NCBI RefSeq assembly: GCF_004923295.1 | Contig: NZ_CP039636.1 | Location: 853,253 to 917,252 of the forward strand | Source of the DNA: Azospirillum sp. TSH100 | GTDB lineage: Bacteria > Pseudomonadota > Alphaproteobacteria > Azospirillales > Azospirillaceae | DNA length: 64,000 bases | Direction of reading: 5' to 3' | Shown: positions 25,916 to 34,822 of the stretch, piece by piece | Position numbering within the stretch: the stretch's first letter is position 1 | How the letters are laid out: each line of letters opens with the position of its first letter | Program-made: the position numbers and the translations under genes | Notes under the pieces: model-generated | Database searches by the model: none | What the model saw: the letters and a program-made list of their open reading frames with translations, nothing else | Told to the model about the DNA's origin: nothing

Positions 25916-26106
25916 ATGCCGCGCGAGAGCGTCGACGATCTGCTGGCGTTCATCGCCGTCGCCCGTGAACGCAGCTTCACCAGGGCGGCGACCCAGTTCG
26001 GGCTGTCGCAGTCGGCACTCAGCCACACGATCCGCCAGCGCGAAGCCCGGCTTGGGGTCCGGCTTCTGACCCGCACGACCCGCTTGGTGTCCCTGACCGA
26101 CGCAGA
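25916..26106 (+). pseudogene. Truncated LysR-family regulator (DNA-binding domain only)
   Basis: From ATG 25916 (GGAAG upstream, TATAAT at 25881-25886) the frame encodes a normal LysR winged helix: DDLLAFIAVARERSFTRAA, then LSQSALSHTIRQREARLGV, RTTRLVSLTDA, about 63 residues. After about 26104 the frame no longer resembles LysR; it runs antisense through a binding-protein fragment. The effector domain is missing. This looks like one side of a deletion or rearrangement junction. Confidence 0.75.
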
Positions 26107-26353
26107 CGCGCAACGGCCGGCCCTGGATGCCGCCGCCGGCATTGACCTGGTCCAGCGCCAGATCGAAGCCGCGCTGCCACTGCGCGCCATACTGCGCATA
26201 CTGGCCGGTCAGCGGCCCGCTGACGCCGAGCACCACCGCCTCCATTGCCGGATCGGCGGGCTGCGAGAAGGCCGGCTGGACGACGCCGAGCACGGTCAGC
26301 AGCGACAGGGTGCCAGCGACGAGCGCGGTGGAACGGAGGATCAGGTCGAGCAT
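26106..26353 (-). pseudogene. Truncated LivK-like substrate-binding protein (N-terminus only)
   Basis: The fragment encodes a signal peptide (MLDLILRSTALVAGTLSLL to about residue 30) and the first part of a type I binding protein, GVSGPLTGQYAQYGAQWQRG and LDQVNAGGGIQGRPLR. After about residue 83 the homology stops at the junction with the truncated LysR gene. It is a paralogue of the complete binding protein encoded just to the right (GVSGPLTGPSAQYGAQWRKG), with clear nucleotide similarity between the two. The frame stays open to 25910 but that part is antisense of lysR. Confidence 0.75.
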
Positions 26354-26383
26354 GGGACTGGCTTTCAAATTTTGAAATTCGGA

Positions 26384-27571
26384 TCAGTTGGTGGCGGCGG
26401 GAATGCTGCCGTCCCACAGGGCGAAGGCGCCGTCCTCGACCACCAGCTTGACGTTGCGCACGCCGGACCCCCGGCGTGTCTCCGGATCGAAGGTGGCCTT
26501 GCCGAAGATGACGCTGGGGATGTCCTTCACATGGGGGGAGACGTCGCGGATCGCGGTACGGTCGGTGCCGCCGACCTCGATCACCCGTTGCGCCACCAGC
26601 ACCGCGTCATAGGCGTAAGCGGAAAAAGCGTCCGACTCTTCCTGGTACTTCGCCCGGTAGGCGGCGACGAAGCCCTGCACCTCCGGACGGGGTGCGGCTG
26701 GAAAGAAGTTGGCCCGGGTGTGGACGCCGTTGACCGCCTCTCCGCCCAGTTCGAGAAACTTGGGCGAATAGACGGATCCCACCGCGACCACCGGCTGGGT
26801 GAGACCGACCGGCTTCAGCTGGCGGGCGATGGCCGCCCCGTCGGCGTAGTAGGAGATCAGCACAATGCCGTCGGGATTGGCTTCGCGCACCCGCACCAGG
26901 GTGGAGCGGAAATCCTTCTCGTCGGGCAGATAGCCCTCGGTGGCGACGACCTCCGCCCCGCGCTCCTTCGCCACCTTGACGAAGATGTCCTTGCTGGTGC
27001 GGCCCCAGTCGGTGTTGAGGTGCAGCACAGCCAGCCGCTTGAGCTTCAGCGAGGTGACGGCGAAATCGGCGACGTTCGGCTGCTCCTCCGCCTGGCTGAT
27101 GGAATTGCTCCAGATGAAGTCGCCGCCCTTGGTGAAGTCAGGGTGGGAGTTGGTGAAGCCGAACTGAACCAGCCCGGCCCGCTGGTAGATCGGCGAGGCG
27201 GCCATCGACGCCGGGCTGGAGAAGTCGCCCAGCTCGATCAGGATCTTCGGGTCGGCGACGAATTTCTGCGCGATGGCGATGGACTGGCGCGGATCGTTCT
27301 GGCTGTCCTCGAACACGTAGCGCAGCGGACGGCCCTTCACCCCGCCGGCGGCGTTGATCTGGTCGAGCGCGAGGTCGAAGCCCTTCCTCCACTGCGCGCC
27401 ATACTGCGCGCTGGGACCGGTCAGCGGCCCGCTGACCCCGAACCACAGCGGCTCGCCCGCCGCCTCCGCCGCGTTCGCCGGCCCGCCGGACATCGCCATG
27501 CACGCAAGCGCCATGGTCCCGGCCAGGGTGTGGAACAACACGGAACGTCGCGAAAGCTGAGGCCGGGTCAT
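26384..27571 (-). CDS. Orphan LivK-like ABC substrate-binding protein with Tat-type signal
   Basis: A 395-residue periplasmic binding protein. The N-terminus has SRRSVLFHTLAGTMALACMAM, a twin-arginine-type signal ending near ANAAE. The mature part follows the type I fold (FGVSGPLTGPSAQYGAQWRKG; LDQINAAGGVKGRPLRYVFEDSQND). ATG 27571 has GGAG 8 bases upstream; an in-frame start at 27682 would cross the groEL terminator. No permease or ATPase lies next to it, so it must share a transporter or serve as a sensor partner. A truncated paralogue lies immediately downstream, suggesting a local duplication followed by loss. Confidence 0.9.
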   Translation of the reverse strand: MTRPQLSRRSVLFHTLAGTMALACMAMSGGPANAAEAAGEPLWFGVSGPLTGPSAQYGAQWRKGFDLALDQINAAGGVKGRPLRYVFEDSQNDPRQSIAIAQKFVADPKILIELGDFSSPASMAASPIYQRAGLVQFGFTNSHPDFTKGGDFIWSNSISQAEEQPNVADFAVTSLKLKRLAVLHLNTDWGRTSKDIFVKVAKERGAEVVATEGYLPDEKDFRSTLVRVREANPDGIVLISYYADGAAIARQLKPVGLTQPVVAVGSVYSPKFLELGGEAVNGVHTRANFFPAAPRPEVQGFVAAYRAKYQEESDAFSAYAYDAVLVAQRVIEVGGTDRTAIRDVSPHVKDIPSVIFGKATFDPETRRGSGVRNVKLVVEDGAFALWDGSIPAATN

Positions 27572-27607
27572 GGCGTCGTCTCCAATTGGGCTCGGAGCCC
27601 GAATTCG

Positions 27608-27658
27608 AAAAAGACCGCCGCCCGGAAACGGGGCGTGGACCCGCTGACGGGCGGCGGT
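27608..27658 (-). terminator. Rho-independent terminator of groESL
   Basis: On the minus strand ACCGCCGCCCG and CGGGCGGCGGT form a perfect 11-bp GC-rich stem (plus coordinates 27648-27658 and 27614-27624), followed at once by CTTTTT. It lies about 90 bases after the groEL stop and before the binding-protein start, so it separates the two transcripts. Confidence 0.88.
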
Positions 27659-27745
27659 TTCAGGCACGGGAGGACGGGACACCGACAGGATGCTGCGCCG
27701 GAAGGACAGTGGTCGCAGCGCCCGCCGGCACCCGGACGGTTCCGA

Positions 27746-29377
<1,632 letters not shown>

Positions 29378-29452
29378 GGCGATGTCCTTTTTATCGAAGT
29401 CTTTTTTGGGTGGGTTCCAGCGGAAACGGGCGGTTCTGCCTCGGCGGGCGCG

Positions 29453-29746
29453 TCAGGCGGGCTCGACCACGCCGACGATGTCGGATTCCTTGATGACCAG
29501 CAGATCCTCGCCCTGCACCTTGATCTCGGTGCCCGACCATTTGCCGAAGACCACGCGGTCGCCGACCTTCACGTCGAGCGGGTGGATGCGGCCCTGGTCG
29601 TCGCGCACGCCGGGACCGACGGCGATCACCTCGGCCTCCTGCGGCTTCTCCTTGGCGGTGTCGGGGATGATGATCCCGCCCTTCGACTTTTCCTCCTGCG
29701 CCACACGGCGGACGACGACGCGGTCGTGCAACGGACGGAACGGCAT
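29453..29746 (-). CDS. groES: Co-chaperonin GroES (10 kDa)
   Basis: A 97-residue GroES with PLHDRVVVRRVAQEEKSKGGIIIPD, the mobile loop region before it, and the C-terminal EDLLVIKESDIVGVVE. It caps the GroEL ring. ATG 29746 has GGAG 9 bases upstream; a longer frame from 29839 has no ribosome-binding site. I found no CIRCE repeat (TTAGCACTC-N9-GAGTGCTAA) and no convincing heat-shock sigma promoter upstream, so regulation may differ from the classical heat-inducible operon. Confidence 0.96.
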   Translation of the reverse strand: MPFRPLHDRVVVRRVAQEEKSKGGIIIPDTAKEKPQEAEVIAVGPGVRDDQGRIHPLDVKVGDRVVFGKWSGTEIKVQGEDLLVIKESDIVGVVEPA

Positions 29747-29833
29747 GCCTGGTGTCTCCTTGGTTCGGGCCCCGTTCGGGCCTCGCTGGGGGTTCATGTG
29801 CGGCGCCCCGCATTCACCGTAGGAACCAAGCTT

Positions 29834-29869
29834 AATCACTGTTTATTCCTACTGTAAAGATAGTGATTT
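29834..29869. promoter_or_regulatory. Inverted repeat and asf-associated motif between groES and asfA
   Basis: AATCACT (29834-29840) and AGTGATT (29862-29868) form a perfect 7-bp inverted repeat with 21 bases between. Within it, TTCCTACTGT followed by AAAGATAGTGATTT (29846-29869) resembles a stretch upstream of the second asfA gene (minus strand 50931-50908) and of the megL-like gene (38350-38371). A shared sulfur-status regulator is possible. The remaining bases to the asfA start are AT-rich, with TATGTTATACAC as a candidate -10 area. Confidence 0.4.
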
Positions 29870-30042
29870 GTGTTTTATTTATACATTTGTTTTATGTTAT
29901 ACACGGTCCATCTGGGATCGCAGCCACCCGACTCATTTGAAAAACTCAACGGAATCATGAGCATTCCAAAATTGACGGGGTGCCGCTGCGGTATTGTAAG
30001 AAACAACACACAGATGCACAGAAACGGCGGAGTTTCACAAAA

Positions 30043-31707
30043 ATGCCGAACATCCCGGTATCGACCGCTCCGCCGACCGCAAGGTTGCCTGTCGTAGAGT
30101 TGCCGCCCATCGCTGCCGACGTGCTGGTGATCGGCGGCGGCCTGTCGGGAACCTGGGCGGCGCTGGCGGCGGTGCAGGCCGGGGCCAGGGTGGTGCTGGC
30201 CGACAAGGGCTATTGCGGCGCAAGCGGGGTCGCCGCCACCTCGGGTCCCGGCCACTGGTGGGTGCCCCCCGATCCAGACGCGCGGGCCGAGGCGATCCGC
30301 CAGCGCATGGCGATTGCCGGCGGCATCGCCGACCCGGCCTGGATGGAGCGGATCCTCGACATCACCTGGACCACCCTGCCGACCATCGCCGATGTCTACG
30401 ACTTCTCCACCGACGAGACCGGAACGGTTCAGTATCGTGGCCTGCGCGGGCCGGAATATCTGCGGGCGATGCGCCGCAAGATCCACAGGCTCGGCGTCCG
30501 CATCCTCGACCAGAGTCCGGCGCTGGAACTGCTGGCCGACTCCGGCGGTGGCATCGTCGGCGCGCGCGGCCTGCGCCGGCAGCGGGGCGAAGCCTGGACC
30601 GTGCGCGCCGGGGCGGTGATCCTGGCGACCGGCGGCTGCGCCTTCAAATCGCGGCTTCTCGGCAGCCACACCAACACCGGCGACGGCCATTTGATGGTGG
30701 CGGAGGCCGGGGTGGAGTTCTCCGGCATGGAGTTCTCCACCTACCACACGGTGGCGCCGGCCAATTCGACCATGACCCGGTCGATGTCCTTCGCCTTCGC
30801 CACTTATTACGATGCCGAGGGACGGGAGATCGCCCTGCCGCCCGGCGACACCACCCGAACGCTGGCCCGCGCCATGCTGGAAGGGCCGGTGCTGTGCAGC
30901 CTGCACCGCATGCCGACGGACATCCGCGAGCGGCTGCGCCGGGTGCAGCCCAACATGATGCTGCCTTTCGACCGCACTGGTGGTGATCCCTTCACCAACC
31001 GCTTTCCCGTGCTGCTGCGGCCGGAGGGCACCATCCGCGGGTCCGGCGGCATCCGGCTGGCGGACGATGACTGCGGCACTGCCACCGACGGGCTGTTCGT
31101 CGTCGGCGATGCCGCGACACGCGAGCCGGTGGCGGGGGCGGTGTCGGGCGGCGGCGCCATCCTGGCCGCCTGGGCGCTGTCGTCGGGCGTGATCGCCGGA
31201 CGCGCTGCTGCGGCGCGGGCGGCCCGCCATGGCCGGCGCACCGACGATGCCGCCCGTCCGCTGGGACAGGCCGGACTGCGCCCGGCACGCCATGCCGCTT
31301 CGGTCGATCCGCGCGCCGTCACCGCCGCCGTCCAGGCCGAGATGCTGCCCTACGACAAGACCATCTTCCGCCGCGGCCCGGCGCTGGCCCGCTCGCTGTC
31401 GCGGCTGGACGGGGTGTGGAGCGACCTGCGCGACCATCTGGACGGCGAAGGGGCAGCCACTGCGGGGGAAACGGTGCAGGCGCGCGAGAGCGCCGCCCTG
31501 ACCGCCGTCGCCCGCTGGTGCACCCGCGCGGCGCTCGTCCGGCCGGAAAGCCGCGGCATGCATCTGCGCGTCGATGCCCCGGCCAGCCATCCGGCTCTGG
31601 CCCGGCGCCTGACCGTCGGCGGGCTGGACCGGCTGTGGTCCCGCTTCGACGGGGACGCGCCGCAACCTCTCGCACATCCCGCCACCACCCAGGCAGGTGC
31701 CGCATGA
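30043..31707 (+). CDS. asfA: AsfA-type flavoprotein (AprA-like oxidoreductase), copy 1
   Basis: The 554-residue FAD protein has the dinucleotide fold VLVIGGGLSGTWAALAA (GGGLSG at 31-36), the Gly/Thr motif VILATGGCAFKSRLLGSHTNTGDG and the C-terminal cofactor motif TDGLFVVGDAATREPVAGAVSGGG. It belongs to the fumarate reductase/adenylylsulfate reductase alpha group. Paired with a two-cluster ferredoxin and a sulfonate-type ABC transporter it matches AsfA of Pseudomonas putida S-313, needed for desulfurising aromatic sulfonates. ATG 30043 has GGAG 9 bases upstream. The reaction is not settled for the family; electron transfer via AsfB to a desulfonation step is the accepted idea. It overlaps asfB by ATGA. 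Confidence 0.85.
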   Translation: MPNIPVSTAPPTARLPVVELPPIAADVLVIGGGLSGTWAALAAVQAGARVVLADKGYCGASGVAATSGPGHWWVPPDPDARAEAIRQRMAIAGGIADPAWMERILDITWTTLPTIADVYDFSTDETGTVQYRGLRGPEYLRAMRRKIHRLGVRILDQSPALELLADSGGGIVGARGLRRQRGEAWTVRAGAVILATGGCAFKSRLLGSHTNTGDGHLMVAEAGVEFSGMEFSTYHTVAPANSTMTRSMSFAFATYYDAEGREIALPPGDTTRTLARAMLEGPVLCSLHRMPTDIRERLRRVQPNMMLPFDRTGGDPFTNRFPVLLRPEGTIRGSGGIRLADDDCGTATDGLFVVGDAATREPVAGAVSGGGAILAAWALSSGVIAGRAAAARAARHGRRTDDAARPLGQAGLRPARHAASVDPRAVTAAVQAEMLPYDKTIFRRGPALARSLSRLDGVWSDLRDHLDGEGAATAGETVQARESAALTAVARWCTRAALVRPESRGMHLRVDAPASHPALARRLTVGGLDRLWSRFDGDAPQPLAHPATTQAGAA

Positions 31708-32051
31708 TCAGCCTTATCATCGCCGAACGCTGTACCGGATGCCAGGTCTGCGTCCGCGTCTGCCCGACCAACGTCTTCGACGCCGTCCGGGGCGGGCCGC
31801 CGGTGATCGCCCGGCAACAGGACTGCCAGACCTGCTTCCTGTGCGAACTCTACTGCCAGCCCGACGCGCTTTATGTCGATCCCGACTGCGAGGCGCCGGC
31901 CACGGTCAGCGCCGAAGAGGTCGAGCGGTCCGGCCAGCGCGGCCGTTACCGCCGCGAATCAGGCTGGGACGAATGGGCCGGCGACCCGCGCTATGCCAAC
32001 GAACATTGGCGGATGGACCAGATTTTCGCCCGCGCCCGGGCCCTGTCCTGA
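31704..32051 (+). CDS. asfB: AsfB-type ferredoxin, 2x[4Fe-4S], copy 1
   Basis: A 115-residue ferredoxin with two complete Cx2Cx2Cx3C motifs, CTGCQVCVRVCP (10-21) and CQTCFLCELYC (near 41-51), then a basic C-terminal tail (RYRRESGWDEWAGD). The second motif is AprB-like. It would carry electrons to or from the AsfA flavoprotein, with which its start overlaps by ATGA. The C-terminal extension is shared with the second AsfB in this window (SYRRAIGWTAAHREN), so it is probably functional. Confidence 0.88.
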   Translation: MISLIIAERCTGCQVCVRVCPTNVFDAVRGGPPVIARQQDCQTCFLCELYCQPDALYVDPDCEAPATVSAEEVERSGQRGRYRRESGWDEWAGDPRYANEHWRMDQIFARARALS

Positions 32052-32103
32052 CTCCGCCACCGACTTCCCGACAAGCCGTCCTGCCCAGCCGTGGAGATCC
32101 CGC

Positions 32104-32979
32104 ATGAGCAGCCTCGACAGCAGTTTCGGCGTCCCCCGTGCCGCCACGCCGCAAGCCCCGACCGCAGCGAAACGGGTGCGCCGCCCGATTTCCGACGGAC
32201 AGCACCGCATCGGAACGAGAGCCCATGTCGCCCTGTCCTGGATCGCTCCGCTTCTGCTTCTGGCGATGTGGGAGGGGTTGGCCCGCAACGGCTGGATCGA
32301 GCCGCATGTGCTGCCGGCACCCAGCAAGGTGGTGGCGACCGCCTGGAAGCTGGCGTTGCACGGCACGCTGCTGCGCGACCTCGGCACCAGCCTGCTGCGG
32401 GCGGCGACCGGCTTCGCCATCGGCGGCGGCATCGGCTTCGCGCTCGGCACGCTGGTCGGCTTCTCCCGGCTGGCCGAGGCGCTGATCGACCGCAGCGTGC
32501 AGATGGTCCGCGCCATCCCCTTCCTGGCGCTGCTGCCGCTGGTGATCGTGTGGTTCGGCGTCGGCGAGGGGCAGAAGATCTTCCTGGTCTCGCTGGGCGT
32601 CGCCTTCCCGGTCTACATCAACACCACGCTCGGCATCCGGCAGGTCGATCCCAAGCTGCTGGAGCTTGGCCGGGTGCGCGGCCTGTCCACCGCCCTGCTG
32701 ATCCGCCGGATCGTCCTGCCGGGCGCCCTGCCCTCCATCCTCACTGGCGTCCGCTACGCCCTGGCGACGGCATGGCTGGCTCTGGTGGTGGCGGAGACCA
32801 TCGGCGCGCAGGCCGGGCTGGGCTTCCTCGCCATGGACGCGCGCGAGTTCCTGCGCACCGACGTGATCGTCTTGACCATCGTCATCTACGCCCTGATCGG
32901 CGTGCTGGCCGACAGCCTGGCCCGGCTGCTGGAGCGCCGCCTGCTGGCCTGGCATCCCAATTACGGAGCCGCCCGATGA
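32104..32979 (+). CDS. Sulfonate-type ABC transporter permease (SsuC/TauC family), asf operon 1
   Basis: A 291-residue permease with a ~35-residue basic N-terminal tail, then six hydrophobic segments and the EAA-like loop LELGRVRGLSTALLIRRIVLPGALP typical of SsuC/TauC/NrtB channels. LPAPSKVVATAWKL near the start is a further family mark. It lies 52 bases after asfB and overlaps the ATPase gene by ATGA. Cargo is predicted to be an organosulfur compound from the operon context. Confidence 0.9.
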   Translation: MSSLDSSFGVPRAATPQAPTAAKRVRRPISDGQHRIGTRAHVALSWIAPLLLLAMWEGLARNGWIEPHVLPAPSKVVATAWKLALHGTLLRDLGTSLLRAATGFAIGGGIGFALGTLVGFSRLAEALIDRSVQMVRAIPFLALLPLVIVWFGVGEGQKIFLVSLGVAFPVYINTTLGIRQVDPKLLELGRVRGLSTALLIRRIVLPGALPSILTGVRYALATAWLALVVAETIGAQAGLGFLAMDAREFLRTDVIVLTIVIYALIGVLADSLARLLERRLLAWHPNYGAAR

Positions 32980-33701
32980 GCACCCCTCAGATGAGCGCCC
33001 AACATGTCTCGGACGCCGAGCCTGCCGTCACCGTCACGGGCCTGCGCCGCGCCTATGGCCGCCGCGTGGTGATCGACGCGCTGGATTTGCGCATCGAACG
33101 CGGCGAGTTCGTCGCCCTGCTGGGCGAGAGCGGCTGCGGCAAGACCACGCTGCTGCGGGCGCTGGCCGGGCTGGACCCGATCCAGGGCGGCCGCATCGAC
33201 GCCCCCGGCAAGCCGGCGGTGGTGTTCCAGGAGCCGCGCCTGCTGCCCTGGGACAGCCTGTGGCGCAACGTCTCGCTCGGCCTGCCGGAGCATGGCGCGC
33301 GCGAGGCCGCGGTGGCGGCGCTGGCGGAGGTGGGCTTGGGCAACCGGCTGGACGACTGGCCGCGCACCCTGTCCGGCGGTCAGGCCCAGCGGGTGGCGCT
33401 GGCGAGGGCGCTGGTGCAGGAACCGGAGCTTCTGCTTCTCGACGAGCCTTTCGCGGCGCTCGACGCGCTGACCCGCATCCGCATGCACGGGCTGGTCAAG
33501 GAACTGGTGGCCCGCCACCGGCCGGGCGTCCTGCTGGTCACCCACGATGTGGAGGAGGCGATCCGGCTGGCCGACCGCATCCTGGTGATGCGGGACGGCG
33601 CCATCGCCGCCGAACATCTGCCGGAGACCGCCGCCGATCCCCAGCGCTTCCGCGCGCTGCTGCTGGCCGAGCTGGGCGTGCAGGGAACCGCCGCCGCTTG
33701 A
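32976..33701 (+). CDS. Sulfonate-type ABC transporter ATPase (SsuB family), asf operon 1
   Basis: This 241-residue ATPase has Walker A GESGCGKTT, the Q-loop VVFQEPRLLPW characteristic of SsuB/TauB, signature LSGGQAQRVALARAL and Walker B LLLLDEPFAALDA, with the H-loop VTHDVEEAIRLADRI. It energises the adjacent permease. It is followed after 83 bases by the binding-protein gene. Confidence 0.92.
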   Translation: MSTPQMSAQHVSDAEPAVTVTGLRRAYGRRVVIDALDLRIERGEFVALLGESGCGKTTLLRALAGLDPIQGGRIDAPGKPAVVFQEPRLLPWDSLWRNVSLGLPEHGAREAAVAALAEVGLGNRLDDWPRTLSGGQAQRVALARALVQEPELLLLDEPFAALDALTRIRMHGLVKELVARHRPGVLLVTHDVEEAIRLADRILVMRDGAIAAEHLPETAADPQRFRALLLAELGVQGTAAA

Positions 33702-33784
33702 CTGGTGCCGACCGGCCGCCGGCCTTCAAACCCGCCCGACCTCCTTTCCGACCGCCCCCCTCTTCCGACCGAACGAGCCTTCCG

Positions 33785-34822
33785 ATGACCGATCCGTTTC
33801 GCTCCCCCACCACCCGCCGCGCCTTCCTCGCCCGCTCGCTAATCGGCGCCGGGACTGCCGGCCTCTCCGCAGGCTTCGATCCGTTGGCTGGCACTTTACC
33901 GGCTGCCCGAGCCGCTACCCAGACCACGGCCGGCCGCAACACCGACACCATCCGCCTGACCTGGGGCTTCTCCGGCCTGGCCTTCATCGCCAAGGAGCGG
34001 GGAGAGCTGGAGAAGACGCTGGCGAAGGACGGCATCAAGGTGGAGTGGATCGGCCCCTTCCCCAACCATGCGCCGACCTTGCAGGCGGTGACCGGCGGCA
34101 CCGCCGATTTCAGCTTCGGCGGCAGCACCACCCCGGCGCTGGCGGCCATCATCGCCGGCTCGCCGCTGGTCTTCAGCCTGTTCCTGAACTACACCCCACG
34201 CACCACCGCGATCATCGCCAAGGACGGCTCCGGCATCGACAGGGTGGCCGATCTGGTCGGCAAGTCGGTCGCGGTCAACCGCTCCGGCCTGGGCGAGTTC
34301 CTGCTGGTGGCGGCGCTGGAGAAGCATGGCGTCGACCGCTCGAAGGTCAATTTCGTCTATCTCAACCCACCCGACGCCGCCCCGGCGCTGGCATCGGGCA
34401 AGGTGGACGCGTGGTCGATGTGGAGCCCCGGCGTCGACATCGCCCGGCTGGAATACAAGGCGCACGACATCTTCCAGGAGGAGCGCGACCTCGATTTCCA
34501 GATCGATTTCACCAGCTACCTGACCCGCCGCCGCTTCGCGCAGGAGAACCCGGACCTGATCCGCGCCCTGAACGCGGCCTTCACCGCCGAAGCGGCCTGG
34601 GCCTCCGCCAATACGGTGGAGGCGGAGACCATCGTCCAGGCCAAGGCCGGCTATCGCGACGAGATCCGCGACGGCTACATCGCGCTGAAGCGGCAGTACC
34701 GGCTCTATCCGGTCAGCGACGCCGCCTTCGTCGGCGACCTCCAGAAGGCGGCCGACTGGCTGGTCGCCCGCCGCATCCTGCCGGAGCCGGTCAGGGTGGC
34801 CGACCATCTGGCGGCGCTGTGA
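33785..34822 (+). CDS. Sulfonate-type ABC substrate-binding protein (SsuA family), asf operon 1
   Basis: A 345-residue periplasmic protein with a Tat-type signal (TTRRAFLARSLIGAGTAGLSA, cleavage near AARAA at about 44). The mature domain has the SsuA/THI5 pattern: FPNHAPTLQAVTGGTADFSFGG, VADLVGKSVAVNRSGLGEFLL and LASGKVDAWSMWSP. It delivers the substrate to the permease. Its stop overlaps the molybdoenzyme start (TGATG), tying transport to that enzyme. Aliphatic sulfonates, taurine, sulfate esters or sulfoxides are all possible ligands. Confidence 0.9.
   Translation: MTDPFRSPTTRRAFLARSLIGAGTAGLSAGFDPLAGTLPAARAATQTTAGRNTDTIRLTWGFSGLAFIAKERGELEKTLAKDGIKVEWIGPFPNHAPTLQAVTGGTADFSFGGSTTPALAAIIAGSPLVFSLFLNYTPRTTAIIAKDGSGIDRVADLVGKSVAVNRSGLGEFLLVAALEKHGVDRSKVNFVYLNPPDAAPALASGKVDAWSMWSPGVDIARLEYKAHDIFQEERDLDFQIDFTSYLTRRRFAQENPDLIRALNAAFTAEAAWASANTVEAETIVQAKAGYRDEIRDGYIALKRQYRLYPVSDAAFVGDLQKAADWLVARRILPEPVRVADHLAAL

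Noticed and set aside
29747..29880. CIRCE element or heat-shock sigma promoter upstream of groES
   Set aside because: No TTAGCACTC/GAGTGCTAA pair; the only inverted repeat (AATCACT/AGTGATT) does not fit CIRCE.
30043..32051. Dissimilatory adenylylsulfate reductase AprAB
   Set aside because: AprA is about 100 residues longer, the ferredoxin tail differs, and no sat, qmo or dsr genes are present; the transporter context is assimilatory.
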